Shown piece after piece: positions 53,321 through 63,235 of a stretch of DNA of 64,000 bases. Source of the DNA: Hymenobacter busanensis (lineage in GTDB: Bacteria > Bacteroidota > Bacteroidia > Cytophagales > Hymenobacteraceae); assembly GCF_008727865.1 (NCBI RefSeq), contig NZ_VTWU01000009.1:1-64000 (forward strand), in the 5' to 3' direction. The number at the start of each line of letters is the position of its first letter. The stretch's first letter is position 1. The translations under genes were made by a program, and so were the position numbers. Under the pieces are notes generated by a model that had not been told where the DNA came from, did not search any database, and saw nothing but the letters and a program-made list of their open reading frames with translations.

Positions 53321-54739
53321 TTACTTGCGTCCGAGCCAGGATTCGGGGTTGAGGTTGGTGCTGTTGCGCCATACCTGGAATTGCAGTTCCGAGGTGCCCT
53401 CCGAGTTGGTATACACCGTGCCAATGGGCTGGCGCATTTTCACCGTCTGGCCTTCGCTCACGCTCACCGAGCGCAGCTTGGCGTACACCGTGAAGTACTC
53501 GCCGTGCTGCACCATCACCACGTTGTTCATGCCGGCAATGTTGGCCACGGTCAGCACCTTGCCGTCGAAAATGGCCCGCACCGGCTCGCCGGCGCTGGTC
53601 TGGATATCGACGCCGCGGTTTTCCACGGTCACGTTCTTGAGCACCGGGTGCGGGTGGCGGCCGAAGCGCTGCGAGATGAAGCCGCGGGCTACGGGCCACA
53701 GCAAGCGGCCGTGGTTGTCGGAGAAAGACGACGATAGCTCGGCCGTTTCGGGCGTGAGCGTCACTCGGTCGGTGCGGGTGGTGGCCTCGGCTACTTCGGC
53801 GGCTTCAGCGGCTTCCACGGCGTCGCGGCGGGCGGTGGTGCGCTCGGCGGCGGTGGCGGTGGGGCGCTCGGCGCGTTCGGCGCTGGCCTGGGCGGCGGCT
53901 TTGGCGGCGGCGGCTTTGGCGGCGGCGCGGGCGGCGGCCACGCGGGCGGCGCGGGCAATTTCCTCACGCACGCGCTGGGCAATCAGGTTGTCGAGCTGAC
54001 GGATGGACTGCTGGCGTTCGGCCAGTTCCTTGCGCAGCTGCTCTTCCTGCTGGCTGAGCTGCTGCACCACTTGGTCTTGCTGCTCGCGCATGGTCAGCAG
54101 GCTGCGCTTCTCGTTGAGCTGGGTACTAAGCACCACGCTTTTCTGCTGGCGCTTCTGCGTGAGGCCGGTTAGCTGCTGGTGCAAATCTTCCTGGGTGCGC
54201 TGAATGACGGCCGCTTGCTGCCGCCGCGCTTCGGAGTACTGCCGCACGTAGCTCAGGCGCCGCATCCACTCGTTGAACGAGTCGGCGGCGAACAGGAACA
54301 TGATGCGGTTGTAGGAATTGGCCGTTTTCGACGACGCGTATACCAGCTGGGCATACTCGGCCTTCAGCCGCTCCAGGTCCGACTGCTTTACCTTCACCTG
54401 GGTTTCGGTCTGGCGCACGTCGGTATCGATGTACTGCAGCTCCGACGACGTGCTTTTGATGACGTCCTGCTGCACCGTAATCTTCTCCTTGAGCGCGTTC
54501 AGCTGCCCCAGCGAGGATTGCTTTTTCTGTTGGGTTTGCTCCAGAATGCGGCTCGTCTCGCGAATGCGGCGCAGGGTGTTGCGCCGTTCCCGTTCCAGCT
54601 GGGCTTTGGTTTTCACCGTCGTTCGCTGCTGGCTGGGCCGCTTCTGCTGCCCCGGCACCGACGTGATAAACGCCAGCAAGAGCAGCCCGATGAGCAGCCC
54701 CAGCTGCCCGCGGCGGCTACTTGCGGTTCTTACGCCCAT
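53321..54739 (-). CDS. EnvC-like murein hydrolase activator with degenerate M23 (LytM) domain
   Basis: A 472-residue exported protein: signal or anchor segment (1-30), a long coiled coil (about 40-250, e.g. QLERERRNTLRRIRETSRIL), an Ala/Glu-rich linker (about 255-330), and a C-terminal LytM/M23 fold (about 340-472). In active M23 enzymes zinc is held by HxxxD and HxH. Here the first ligand reads NRGVD (His to Asn), and the last strand reads SELQFQVW instead of the usual HLHFE. The zinc site therefore looks lost, as in E. coli EnvC, which does not cut but activates amidases during division. It overlaps the DUF4292 gene by 23 bp. Confidence 0.88.
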   Translation of the reverse strand: MGVRTASSRRGQLGLLIGLLLLAFITSVPGQQKRPSQQRTTVKTKAQLERERRNTLRRIRETSRILEQTQQKKQSSLGQLNALKEKITVQQDVIKSTSSELQYIDTDVRQTETQVKVKQSDLERLKAEYAQLVYASSKTANSYNRIMFLFAADSFNEWMRRLSYVRQYSEARRQQAAVIQRTQEDLHQQLTGLTQKRQQKSVVLSTQLNEKRSLLTMREQQDQVVQQLSQQEEQLRKELAERQQSIRQLDNLIAQRVREEIARAARVAAARAAAKAAAAKAAAQASAERAERPTATAAERTTARRDAVEAAEAAEVAEATTRTDRVTLTPETAELSSSFSDNHGRLLWPVARGFISQRFGRHPHPVLKNVTVENRGVDIQTSAGEPVRAIFDGKVLTVANIAGMNNVVMVQHGEYFTVYAKLRSVSVSEGQTVKMRQPIGTVYTNSEGTSELQFQVWRNSTNLNPESWLGRK

Positions 54740-55499
54740 ATGCGGCCGGTACACTAAACGGAAAATCCAGCCGCTCCTTGTCGAGGTCGACGTTGCGGTA
54801 GCTGATGGACACCACGGCGGCCGGGCGCCCCGGCTGCTGCGCTTCCACCAACGTGCCGTGTGCAAACAGCTGGGCGTTCTTTTCCAGCGGTTTGAAATCA
54901 GCGTAGGTGACGGTTACGCTGTTGTTGGTTTGCACGTCCTGCACGGTCAGCTTCTGCACGCGCGAGCGGCTCAAATCAATCAGCTGCTCCACCAGCACGC
55001 TGGCCTGCTGGTAATTCACTTTTTGCACCGGGCCCTCGTTGCTCACGCGCAGGCCGGTGTTGTCGGATGCTGCGGGCAGGTAGTCGCCCAGCAGCAGCGC
55101 CTGCATTTGGGTGAAGGTGACGGGTACGTTGAACTGGCGAGTGAGGTAGGAGAAATTGCCGGCGTAGTAGGTCTTCTCCAGCTTGTTAATTACCTGCACC
55201 GAGTCGGGCGTAATCATGGCGCGCACGCCCTCCACGCCCAGCAACGACGCCGACAGCCAAATGACGCTGTCTTTGCGCATGCGCAGGTTCACGTTGGCCG
55301 AGTACTTCTCGCCGTTGGCATCAATCTGCGCCTTGCCCTTGGCCGACAAATAGGTGAAGTCGAGGTTTCGGGCTTTTACTTCCGGCGCTACCGGTTTGGG
55401 CGGCGCGGTGGCAGTTTTGGTGGGGAAGATGGAGCGGTGGCAGGCGCCCAACCCCAGGCTTCCTACTAGCGCGAGCAGCAACGGCCAGCGTCTATTCAT
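54717..55499 (-). CDS. DUF4292 lipoprotein
   Basis: A 260-residue lipoprotein with a clean lipobox (LGAC, C20). The mature part is a LolA/LolB-like beta-sheet protein: LDFTYLSAKGKAQI, VNLRMRKDSVIWLSASLLGV, EGVRAMITPDSVQVINKLEK, matching DUF4292. Members are found in Bacteroidota and are thought to work in outer-membrane lipoprotein or lipid handling, but the role is unproven. The gene overlaps the upstream TPR gene by 8 bp and the downstream EnvC-like gene by 23 bp, so the three are translated as a unit. Confidence 0.9.
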   Translation of the reverse strand: MNRRWPLLLALVGSLGLGACHRSIFPTKTATAPPKPVAPEVKARNLDFTYLSAKGKAQIDANGEKYSANVNLRMRKDSVIWLSASLLGVEGVRAMITPDSVQVINKLEKTYYAGNFSYLTRQFNVPVTFTQMQALLLGDYLPAASDNTGLRVSNEGPVQKVNYQQASVLVEQLIDLSRSRVQKLTVQDVQTNNSVTVTYADFKPLEKNAQLFAHGTLVEAQQPGRPAAVVSISYRNVDLDKERLDFPFSVPAAYGRKNRK

Positions 55500-57303
55500 A
55501 GAGTTTACGGTCTTTGATTTTGCGGTCGATCTGCGTGGACGTGCCGCCGGCCTTGCGGGCCCGCTGCCACTGCTCCACGGCGCCGGCCGCATCGCCTAGT
55601 TGAAAGAGTACGTCGCCGTAGTGCTCCAGCACGGTGCCATCCTTCGAAGTTTTGATGGCCTTTTCCAACTGTTGGCGCGCGCCGCTGTAGTCTTTCAGCT
55701 TGTACAACACCCAGGCGTACGTATCGAGGTAGGTGTCGTTGTCGGGAAACTGCTTGACGAGCTTGCCCGCCATTTCCTTGGCCCTGGGCAAATCCTTGCC
55801 GCGCAGCGAGAGGTAGTAGCTGTAATTGTTGAGGGCCTGCGCGTTGTTGGCGTCAAACGTCAGCGCGGCTTGGTAGGCGGCGTCCGACTTGTCGTACTCC
55901 TTCAGCTCGTGGTACACGTCGCCGAGCTGGGTATCGAACTGCGCGCTCAGCTCGGGGTTGTCGGTGGTCAGCTTACGGCCCTGCTCCAAAGAGCGAACGG
56001 CCTTGGCCGGCTGCTTGGCGAAGGAGTAGCCCACGCCGTTGTAGAACCAGAATACGGCCTGATTTGGGAACAACTCCAGCGCCTGGCTGGTGTGGCGCAA
56101 GAGCGAGTCGGTCTGGGCCAGCTCGGCGTCGATGCTCACCACCTGCTGCCAGATTTTGTAGTGCGAGTTGTCGAAGCGCAGCGCCCGGAGGTAGTTGTCG
56201 CGGGCCTGGGCCTTTTTGTTGGCCAGCAGCTGCACGTCGCCAGCCACCGAGTAGGCCTTGGGCTCTTTCGGATGCACGCGGGTGGTAATGTCGGCCAGTT
56301 CCAGCGCCGTTTTCTCGATGGCCGGATTGGGCAGCTGCTTCAGATAATCAACCAGAATGCGCACTTTTTGGTCGATGTTCAGCCCCGGGCTTTCAAACGC
56401 CTGCTTGATCTGCACCTCCGACTCGGCCGTGTTGCCCTGCTGGCGGTAGGCGTCGGCCAAGATCATGTGAGCCTGCGGGTTGTCGGGGTCCTGGCGCAGG
56501 GCTTTCTGGGCCACCCGAATGGCGTCGGGCAGGCGGTTGTTGGCGGCGTACATTTCGGCCTGGGCCAGCACGTAGCGCACCTCGTCGGGGTTGGCCGCAA
56601 TCAGCGCTTCGCCTTCCTGCAGGGCCTTGTCGAGGTTGTTCTGCTTGAGGTAAATCTGCTGCTTCTTGAACGACACTTCGTCGAGCGGGCCGAACTCTTT
56701 CTCGGCTTCGTCGAAAGCAGTCAGGGCTTCGTTCAGCTTGCCCTGCTGCAGGTACAAATCGGCCAGATTGAAGAGGTATTCCTTGGAATCGGGCACGTCG
56801 TGCACCAGGCTCACGTACACCTTGGCGGCTTCGTCGTACTGCTTCTGGGTGCTGAAAATCTGGGCCAACAGCAGGTAGTAGTACGGGTTTTTGGCGTCGA
56901 TGCGCAGGGCGGCCTGGGCGAAGTTGGCAGCGTCTTTGAGGTTGCCGGTCAGCAGGTTCGTCTCGGCAATCTTGTAGTTGATGGCCGCGTTGTTGGGGTT
57001 CAGCTGGTAGGCTTTCAGCAGCCGTTCCTGGGCCTTATTGTAGTCTTCGAGCAGCAAAAACTTCACGCCATCCACAAAGTACGCCTCGCTCATTTCCCGG
57101 TCTTTCTCGGTGAGCTGGCGGTTTTGCTTGGCGGCTTCGATGAGGGCTTGGCGCTGCAGCTCCTTCTTCTCCTTGCGCGTGAGCTTCTTCGCTTTTTCCT
57201 TCTTGGGTTTGCCGTCGGTTGCCGGGGATGCCTGCTGGGCATACGTGGGCCCGGCCAGCAGCAGGACCGTGAAAAGAAGGAAGTAAGCAGCAGCGCGGGT
57301 CAT
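55492..57303 (-). CDS. Exported tetratricopeptide repeat protein
   Basis: A 603-residue exported protein: signal peptide 1-22 (AGPTYAQ), a basic Lys-rich stretch (KKEKAKKLTRKEKKELQ), then at least ten tetratricopeptide (TPR) repeats to the C-terminus, e.g. AYFVDGVKFLLLEDYNKAQE, PYYYLLLAQIFSTQKQYDEA, KEYLFNLADLYLQQGKLNEA, TYLDTYAWVLYKLKDYSGAR. TPR repeats bind partner proteins; in the periplasm or outer membrane such proteins often act in envelope assembly. Overlap with the DUF4292 gene (8 bp) points to a shared complex. The partners are not known. Confidence 0.9.
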   Translation of the reverse strand: MTRAAAYFLLFTVLLLAGPTYAQQASPATDGKPKKEKAKKLTRKEKKELQRQALIEAAKQNRQLTEKDREMSEAYFVDGVKFLLLEDYNKAQERLLKAYQLNPNNAAINYKIAETNLLTGNLKDAANFAQAALRIDAKNPYYYLLLAQIFSTQKQYDEAAKVYVSLVHDVPDSKEYLFNLADLYLQQGKLNEALTAFDEAEKEFGPLDEVSFKKQQIYLKQNNLDKALQEGEALIAANPDEVRYVLAQAEMYAANNRLPDAIRVAQKALRQDPDNPQAHMILADAYRQQGNTAESEVQIKQAFESPGLNIDQKVRILVDYLKQLPNPAIEKTALELADITTRVHPKEPKAYSVAGDVQLLANKKAQARDNYLRALRFDNSHYKIWQQVVSIDAELAQTDSLLRHTSQALELFPNQAVFWFYNGVGYSFAKQPAKAVRSLEQGRKLTTDNPELSAQFDTQLGDVYHELKEYDKSDAAYQAALTFDANNAQALNNYSYYLSLRGKDLPRAKEMAGKLVKQFPDNDTYLDTYAWVLYKLKDYSGARQQLEKAIKTSKDGTVLEHYGDVLFQLGDAAGAVEQWQRARKAGGTSTQIDRKIKDRKLYE

Positions 57304-57412
57304 GGAAACGGCAGCGACGAAGCGCAAAAAAAGAGAGTAACGGAGCATTTGGGCGGGAATTGCCGTGGCTCCTAAAAGATACGGCATTCCCCCCAAAACC
57401 CGCCCGACGCGC

Positions 57413-58423
57413 CTACAGTTTCAGCGCGTTGTAGTCGCCCACACTCAGGTCGGCAGGCGTGCCGGTGAGGCTGGCGTGGCTGCCCACCATCGAGTTCTGA
57501 ATGTTGGCGTTCTGCACCGTGGCCGACTTCTGCAGGATGCTGTTGACCACCACCGAGTGGCGCACCACCGAGCCGTCGCCGACCGACACGTGCGGGCCGA
57601 TAATGCTGTTTTCGAGCACCACGTTTTCGCCGATGTACACCGGCTGAATGATTACGGTGTTCTGCAGCGTAGCGGTTTTCGACACCGTGTCTTCGCCGGC
57701 TTCCTTTAGGTATTCGAGGTAGCGCTGGTTGGTGAAAACGGTGGCGTCTTTGTTGCCGCAGTCGAGCCACTCGGTAACCGGGCCGGGAATAAACACGGCA
57801 CCCTGGTTTTTCATGTTCTCCAGGGCGTTGGTGAGTTGGTACTCGCCTTTGTCCTTGATGTCGTTGTCGAGCAGGTATTGCAGCTCGCGCTTCAGGTACT
57901 CGCCGTCTTTGAAGTAGTAGATGCCAATGATGGCCAGGTCCGACACGAACTCCTGCGGCTTCTCAATCAGCTCGGTAATGCGACCCTGCTCGTCGAGCTT
58001 CACCACGCCGAAGGGGCGCGGGTCTTCCACGCGCTGCACCCAAATGGTGCCGTCGGCGGAGGTGTCGAGGGTGAAATCGGCTTTGAACAAGGTATCGGCA
58101 AAAGCCACCACCAGCGGGCCGCTCAAGGAGTCTTTGGCGCACAAAATGGCGTGGGCCGTGCCCAGCGGCTCGTCTTGGTACACGATGGTGCCTTTCGCGC
58201 CCACCGATTCGGCAATCTTGATCAGGCTTTGCTCTACCTCGGCCCCGAAACGGCCCACAATAAACGCTACCTCTTCTACCTGCTGCCCAACCACTTTGGC
58301 AATGTCCTCCACGAGGCGCTGTACGATGGGTTTGCCGGCAATCGGAATCAAGGGTTTCGGTACGGTGAGGGTGTGGGGGCGCATGCGCTTGCCCATGCCG
58401 GCCATCGGGACGATGATTTTCAT
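57413..58423 (-). CDS. Sugar-phosphate nucleotidyltransferase
   Basis: A 336-residue enzyme of the sugar nucleotidyltransferase family. The N-terminal Rossmann domain has the signature MAGMGKRMRPHTLTVPKPL and GTAHAILCAKD. The metal-binding residues are in AFADTLF. Residues about 245-336 form a left-handed beta-helix (VIIQPVYIGENVVLENSIIG, SVVRHSVVVNSILQKS). Enzymes of this kind make dTDP-, GDP- or UDP-sugars for envelope glycans; the specific sugar cannot be told. It is close to the flippase and dut genes in the same orientation. Confidence 0.9.
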   Translation of the reverse strand: MKIIVPMAGMGKRMRPHTLTVPKPLIPIAGKPIVQRLVEDIAKVVGQQVEEVAFIVGRFGAEVEQSLIKIAESVGAKGTIVYQDEPLGTAHAILCAKDSLSGPLVVAFADTLFKADFTLDTSADGTIWVQRVEDPRPFGVVKLDEQGRITELIEKPQEFVSDLAIIGIYYFKDGEYLKRELQYLLDNDIKDKGEYQLTNALENMKNQGAVFIPGPVTEWLDCGNKDATVFTNQRYLEYLKEAGEDTVSKTATLQNTVIIQPVYIGENVVLENSIIGPHVSVGDGSVVRHSVVVNSILQKSATVQNANIQNSMVGSHASLTGTPADLSVGDYNALKL

Positions 58424-58496
58424 AGGGGGTCGTGAGAGAAGAAGAAAGTTTGGGGCGTGTACGTAGCGGGCCGCAAAACGCCCCGCAAAAGTCGAC

Positions 58497-58533
58497 CGCA
58501 GATTTGACGGATTTTACTGATTTCGCAGATTTT
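58497..58533. repeat. Short AT-rich direct repeat
   Basis: CGCAGATTT occurs at 58497-58505 and again at 58524-58532, separated by GACGGATTTTACTGATTT. The second copy continues into a T-run, so it may help end transcription on the plus strand. Sequences of this kind turn up in intergenic DNA of other Bacteroidota. Confidence 0.4.
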
Positions 58534-58614
58534 TTTGCACCTGAGGGCGAAGTAAGTGCTTAAATAACCGAATGAAAGCCCCGGCCAGTGTTACGTACTC
58601 ACCTGCCGCAGAAG

Positions 58615-59055
<441 letters not shown>

Positions 59056-59092
59056 ACGAAAGGCGGCAGCTCGACTGCTACCGGGCCCAAAG

Positions 59093-60610
59093 CTACGGTT
59101 TGGCTGCCACTCGCGCGGCAGGCAGTGTGCGGCGCTCCACCACAAAAAGCACGGCCACAAAGCCCAGCGTCAGCAGTACGTGCGCGCCTTGGCGCAACCA
59201 CCAGTCGGCAATGGGCACGTACCAGCCCACGGCCACCACGCCCACGGCCAGCAGCAGCCACGCGGCCAGCCGACCAACCGGGTAGGGCACCGGGAAGTAG
59301 CGGTTGCCCAGCCACCAGCAGGTAAAGGCCATCAGAAAGTAACAGGCCAGGGTGGTGAAAGCACAGCCCAGGTAGCCCAGGTGCGGGATGAGCAGCCAGT
59401 TGAGCACCACCGTGAGCAGGGCGCCGCCCGCGCTGATGTAGGTGCCGAAGTAGGTGCGGTCGGTGAGCTTGAACCACACCGAGAGGTTGTAGTACACGCC
59501 CAGAAACAGGTTGGCCAGCAGCAGCACCGGCACCACCGCCACGCCGGTGCGGTACTCGGGGCGGCGCAGAAACAGGTGCTCCAAAATGTCGAGGTTCAGG
59601 CTGACAGCCACGAAAATAACCGCGCAGCAGAGCGTAAACCACTTCAGCACCACGGCAAAGGTGGCGGGGGAGTTTTTTTCCTGGGCCTGCGAGAAGAAGA
59701 ACGGTTCGGCGGCGTAGCGGAAGGCCTGAATGACGAGCTGCATGAAGATGCTGAGCTTGTAGCAGGCCCCGTACACGCCCACCGCCGTCAGGTTCGACTG
59801 GCCGGGGTAGAAGCCTTCGGGCAGCCAGTACTTGAGCATGGGGCGGTCGAGGGTTTCGTTGATCATGCCGGCCAAACCCATGAGCATGATGGGGTAGCCG
59901 TAGCGCCACAGCGCCGGGACCTGAGCCCAATCGAGGCGGAAGCGGAAATCGGTCAGCTCGCGCCAGAGCAGCGGAATGAACAGCGCATTGGCCAGCAGGT
60001 TCACCCAGAACACGTAGCCCACGCCCAGGTCGGGGTCGTAGATGTAGCCGATGAGCGGGCGCAACCCCGTGAGGTATTTGCCCTGCCACACATCGGCGCA
60101 GAACACCACGAAAAACAGCGTCAGGCCGACGTTGGCGGCTACGTTGGCCAAGCGGATGGCGGCAAACTTTTTGGCCTTGCCTTCCAGCCGCAGGCGCGCA
60201 AACGGAATGGCCACCACCGCGTCGATGGCCATAACCAAGGCCAGCCAGATAAAGAACCGCTCTTTGCCGGGGTACTTGAGGATTTCGGCAATGGGCCCGG
60301 AAAGCAGCATGACCAACCCGCTAAGCACTGCGCTGCTGAGCAAGAGCAAGCTCAGCACTTGGCTGTAGAGCTTGCGGCGGTTGGCGCCGGCGCGGTTGGC
60401 AAAACGGAAAAACGCCGTTTCCATCCCGAAGGTGAAGACCACGTTCAGGAAGGCCACGTAGGCGTACAGCTCGGTGACGATGCCGTACTCCGACGCCGCA
60501 AAGCGGGCCGTGTAGAGTGGCACCAGCAAGTAGGTGAGCACGCGGCCCACAATGCTGCTCACGCCGTACACGGCCGTTTGGCCGGCTAGCTTTTTGGCCA
60601 GTCCGCTCAC
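59093..60610 (-). CDS. Lipopolysaccharide/oligosaccharide flippase
   Basis: A 505-residue membrane protein with about 14 hydrophobic segments, of the MOP-type polysaccharide flippase family. It begins [20 protein letters not shown], then [20 protein letters not shown], and a [13 protein letters not shown] motif usual for the family. It moves lipid-linked glycan precursors across the inner membrane. The start is GTG 60610: an in-frame TAA stands directly before it, and no ATG follows until well inside the first helix. It is the first gene of the run flippase-dut-nucleotidyltransferase-TPR-DUF4292-EnvC-like. Confidence 0.9.
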   Translation of the reverse strand: MSGLAKKLAGQTAVYGVSSIVGRVLTYLLVPLYTARFAASEYGIVTELYAYVAFLNVVFTFGMETAFFRFANRAGANRRKLYSQVLSLLLLSSAVLSGLVMLLSGPIAEILKYPGKERFFIWLALVMAIDAVVAIPFARLRLEGKAKKFAAIRLANVAANVGLTLFFVVFCADVWQGKYLTGLRPLIGYIYDPDLGVGYVFWVNLLANALFIPLLWRELTDFRFRLDWAQVPALWRYGYPIMLMGLAGMINETLDRPMLKYWLPEGFYPGQSNLTAVGVYGACYKLSIFMQLVIQAFRYAAEPFFFSQAQEKNSPATFAVVLKWFTLCCAVIFVAVSLNLDILEHLFLRRPEYRTGVAVVPVLLLANLFLGVYYNLSVWFKLTDRTYFGTYISAGGALLTVVLNWLLIPHLGYLGCAFTTLACYFLMAFTCWWLGNRYFPVPYPVGRLAAWLLLAVGVVAVGWYVPIADWWLRQGAHVLLTLGFVAVLFVVERRTLPAARVAAKP

Positions 60611-60651
60611 TTAGGTCGTGGAATTAGCGTCCGCAATCAATACCAACAGGC

Positions 60652-61440
60652 TTAGGCGCCGGTGAAGTGCGCCGGGCGTTTCTCCAAAAAGGCCTGCGTG
60701 CCCTCGTGGAAATCGGCGGAGCGGAAGCAGCGGCCGAAAGCGTTGGCTTCGGCCTGGTAGCCGTTGCGCTCGGGCGAGTAATAGGCGTTTACGCAGTCGA
60801 TGACCATGCCCACGGCCAGCGGCGCTTTGGAAATGATGCGCGTGAGCAGCTGGCGGCAGAAGTTCAGCAACTCGGCCTGCGGCACCACGTGGTTTACCAA
60901 ACCCAGGCGCAGGGCCTCATCGGCTTTGATCTGGTCGGCGCTCATCAGCAGCTCCAGCGACTTGCCTTTGCCCACCAGCTGGGTGAGGCGCTGGGTGCCG
61001 CCGTAGCCGGGCACCAGGCCCAGGTTCACTTCGGGCTGGCCGAAACGGGCATTGTCGGAGGCTACGCGTATGTGGCAGGCCATGGCCAACTCGCAGCCGC
61101 CGCCCAGCGCAAAGCCGTTGACGGCCGCAATAACCGGTTTGGTGCTTTCCTCAATCATGCAGAATACTTCCTGCCCGGCTTCGGCCACGCGGCGGCCCAT
61201 CACCTCGTCGAGGCCGGCCAGCTCGGCAATGTCGGCACCGGCCACAAAAGCCTTTTCGCCACTGCCCGTAATGATGACACCGCGCACGCGCTCATCGTCG
61301 CGGGCCATTTCCATGGCCTGTTTGATGTCGGCAATGGTGGCCGCGTTCAGGGCGTTGAGCTTGGTGGGGCGGTTTACGGTGATGGTCAGAATGCCATCAT
61401 CGGTGCGGTCGAGGGCGAGGTTGTCGAGGGCAGTGCTCAT
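60652..61440 (-). CDS. Enoyl-CoA hydratase/isomerase family protein
   Basis: A 262-residue crotonase-fold enzyme that adds water to trans-2-enoyl-CoA in fatty acid breakdown or a related pathway. Oxyanion-hole regions are AFVAGADIAEL and NGFALGGGCELAM. The two catalytic glutamates of true hydratases are present (GGGCELAM and FGQPEV), followed by PGYGGTQRL. This fits hydratase activity, rather than one of the many other crotonase functions. ATG 61440 was chosen over a long upstream extension. It is divergent from mscL. Confidence 0.92.
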   Translation of the reverse strand: MSTALDNLALDRTDDGILTITVNRPTKLNALNAATIADIKQAMEMARDDERVRGVIITGSGEKAFVAGADIAELAGLDEVMGRRVAEAGQEVFCMIEESTKPVIAAVNGFALGGGCELAMACHIRVASDNARFGQPEVNLGLVPGYGGTQRLTQLVGKGKSLELLMSADQIKADEALRLGLVNHVVPQAELLNFCRQLLTRIISKAPLAVGMVIDCVNAYYSPERNGYQAEANAFGRCFRSADFHEGTQAFLEKRPAHFTGA

Positions 61441-61619
61441 GCGCAGGGGCGTGCAGGCAAGGGAATGAGGTGATGGGCAAAGATAGACAGCAATTGTGGG
61501 CGAGGTATGCCAGGGCCAAACGAGCAGAACGACTCGTCCGGCGAGGCTGGGCAGGCGTCGGGCGAAAGGTCTGTGGTTCGGCCGGCATAAAACGGAAGTT
61601 TGCAAGCGGTACCGGCAAA

Positions 61620-61656
61620 GTAATAATTCACACCGGTGAATATTATTATTACTTTG
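61620..61656 (+). promoter_or_regulatory. mscL promoter with overlapping imperfect palindrome
   Basis: TACTTTG at 61650-61656 matches the -7 consensus and lies 44 bp before the mscL start. Directly upstream and overlapping it is an imperfect palindrome: GTAATAATTCAC (61620-61631) faces GTGAATATTATTATTAC (61636-61652). It is placed where a repressor or activator could bind. No regulator was identified. The rest of 61441-61700 has no supported gene. Confidence 0.45.
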
Positions 61657-61700
61657 GTCGGGTCCTGCTTTCCTTCTCTCACCCCAACCAACACATCACC

Positions 61701-62129
61701 ATGGGCTTCGTCTCCGAATTCAAGGAATTCATCTCGAAGGGCAACGTACTTGACCTCGCCGTCGGCGTCATCATTGGCGCTTCGTTCGGCAAAATCGTCG
61801 CCTCACTTACCGACGACATCATCATGCCCATCCTGAGTCTGGCGACGCGCGGCATCGATTTCAAGGAGAAGTTCTTTGCCCTCGACGGTCAGCATTACGA
61901 TTCGCTGAAGGCCGCCCAGGATGCCAAAGCAGCCACGCTTAACTACGGCAACTTCATCAATGCCATCATCTACTTCCTGGTCATTGCTTTCGTCATCTTT
62001 TGGGTGGTGAAGTTGGCCAACCGCTTCAAGCGCCCCGCGCCGGTGGCCGTGGTTTCGGAGCCGACGCCTTCCAAAGAGCAAGTGTTGCTGATGGAAATTC
62101 GCGACGCCCTGCGCACCCGCAACGCTTAA
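61701..62129 (+). CDS. mscL: Large-conductance mechanosensitive channel
   Basis: A 142-residue channel protein of typical length that opens under membrane tension and releases solutes during osmotic downshock. The N-terminal amphipathic helix and first membrane helix read GFVSEFKEFISKGNVLDLAV and GVIIGASFGKIVASL. The periplasmic loop follows (about 48-75), then the second helix (FINAIIYFLVIAFVIFWVV) and a charged C-terminal helix (SKEQVLLMEIRDAL). ATG 61701 was chosen over an upstream in-frame extension. A terminator follows the stop by 42 bp. Confidence 0.96.
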   Translation: MGFVSEFKEFISKGNVLDLAVGVIIGASFGKIVASLTDDIIMPILSLATRGIDFKEKFFALDGQHYDSLKAAQDAKAATLNYGNFINAIIYFLVIAFVIFWVVKLANRFKRPAPVAVVSEPTPSKEQVLLMEIRDALRTRNA

Positions 62130-62171
62130 CGCAGCACCTGCACACCTTTACGTTCCGCAAAAAACGTTGCT

Positions 62172-62219
62172 GGCCGATTTCCACCGCTCACGTTAGAGGG
62201 GCCGGAAATCGGCCTTTTT
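62172..62219 (+). terminator. Terminator of mscL
   Basis: GGCCGATTTCC and GGAAATCGGCC (62172-62182 and 62204-62214) form an 11-bp perfect stem followed by TTTTT. Confidence 0.9.
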
Positions 62220-62242
62220 GTTCTCCTTTCCTGCTCCCGACT

Positions 62243-63235
62243 ATGAAGAAGACGCTCTACACCCTACTGCTATTGCCCACGCTCAGCCTTGCCCCGCGGC
62301 TTGCGCTGGCTCAGGACCCGGCGCCCAACCGCGCGCCGCTGCCGCCCACTACCTACAAGATTTCGACCGAAGTAGATACCACCCAGGGCTGGCGGCGTGG
62401 CGGCGTGGGTACGTTCAATTTCAGCCAGGTTAGCCTGCGCAACTGGGCGCCGGGCGGGCAAAGCTCCCTGTCGTTGCTGGCCATCGGCAACTCGTTTGCG
62501 CACTACCGCGGCCCCGAGCACACCTTCGACTTTGCCGCCGATGTGGTGTACGGCCTGCTAAAGCCGGGCAAAGCACGGGTGCGCAAAAACGACGACCGGC
62601 TGGAGTTGAATGCCCGCTACGGCCACTTTCTCACCAACAAGCTGTCGTGGGCGGCCCAGCTGAACCTGAAAACGCAGCTTACGCCCACGACCGATCTGGT
62701 GCGAACCGACTCGTTGCTCTCGCGCTTCTTTGCCCCGGCCTACATCCTGGCCTCGCTTGGCATCGACTACCGGCCCAACACCGACTTCTCGCTGTTCCTG
62801 TCGCCCATTACCGGAAAGTTTACCGTGGTGGGCGACCGTACGCTGGCCGATGCCGGCGCATTTGGCGTGAAAGCGGCCCGGCGCGATGCCCAAGGCCGGC
62901 CGGTGGCAGGTACCGGCGAGCGGCTGCGCGAGGAAATAGGGGCCTATCTGAACGGCCGTTACCGCAAGCCAGTACTTACCAACATCACCTACCAAACCAA
63001 GCTGGAACTGTTCAGCAACTACTTTCACAACCCGCAGAACATCGACGTGAACTGGGAGAACCTGATTGACTTCAAGGTCAACAAATTCGTCAGTGCCAGC
63101 GTAGCCACCGTCTTGGTCTACGACGACGATATTCTGGTGCCCGTCGACCGCAACGAAGACGGCGTGCCCGATTCGCGCGGGCGGCGCGTGCAGTTCAAGG
63201 AAACGTTAGGTATCGGGCTGACTTACAAGTTTTAA
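62243..63235 (+). CDS. DUF3078 family outer-membrane protein
   Basis: A 330-residue exported protein with signal peptide 1-24 (PRLALAQ). The mature part matches DUF3078: WRRGGVGTFNFSQVSLRNWA, PGGQSSLSLLAIGNSFAHY, then alternating barrel strands (LSWAAQLNLKTQLTPTTDLV, YQTKLELFSNYFHNPQNIDV) and a C-terminal strand ending LGIGLTYKF with a final Phe, as in outer-membrane barrels. Its function is unknown. The family is confined mainly to Bacteroidota. A calcium-loop-like stretch (VDRNEDGVPDSRG) is present near the end. It follows mscL after a terminator. Confidence 0.9.
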   Translation: MKKTLYTLLLLPTLSLAPRLALAQDPAPNRAPLPPTTYKISTEVDTTQGWRRGGVGTFNFSQVSLRNWAPGGQSSLSLLAIGNSFAHYRGPEHTFDFAADVVYGLLKPGKARVRKNDDRLELNARYGHFLTNKLSWAAQLNLKTQLTPTTDLVRTDSLLSRFFAPAYILASLGIDYRPNTDFSLFLSPITGKFTVVGDRTLADAGAFGVKAARRDAQGRPVAGTGERLREEIGAYLNGRYRKPVLTNITYQTKLELFSNYFHNPQNIDVNWENLIDFKVNKFVSASVATVLVYDDDILVPVDRNEDGVPDSRGRRVQFKETLGIGLTYKF

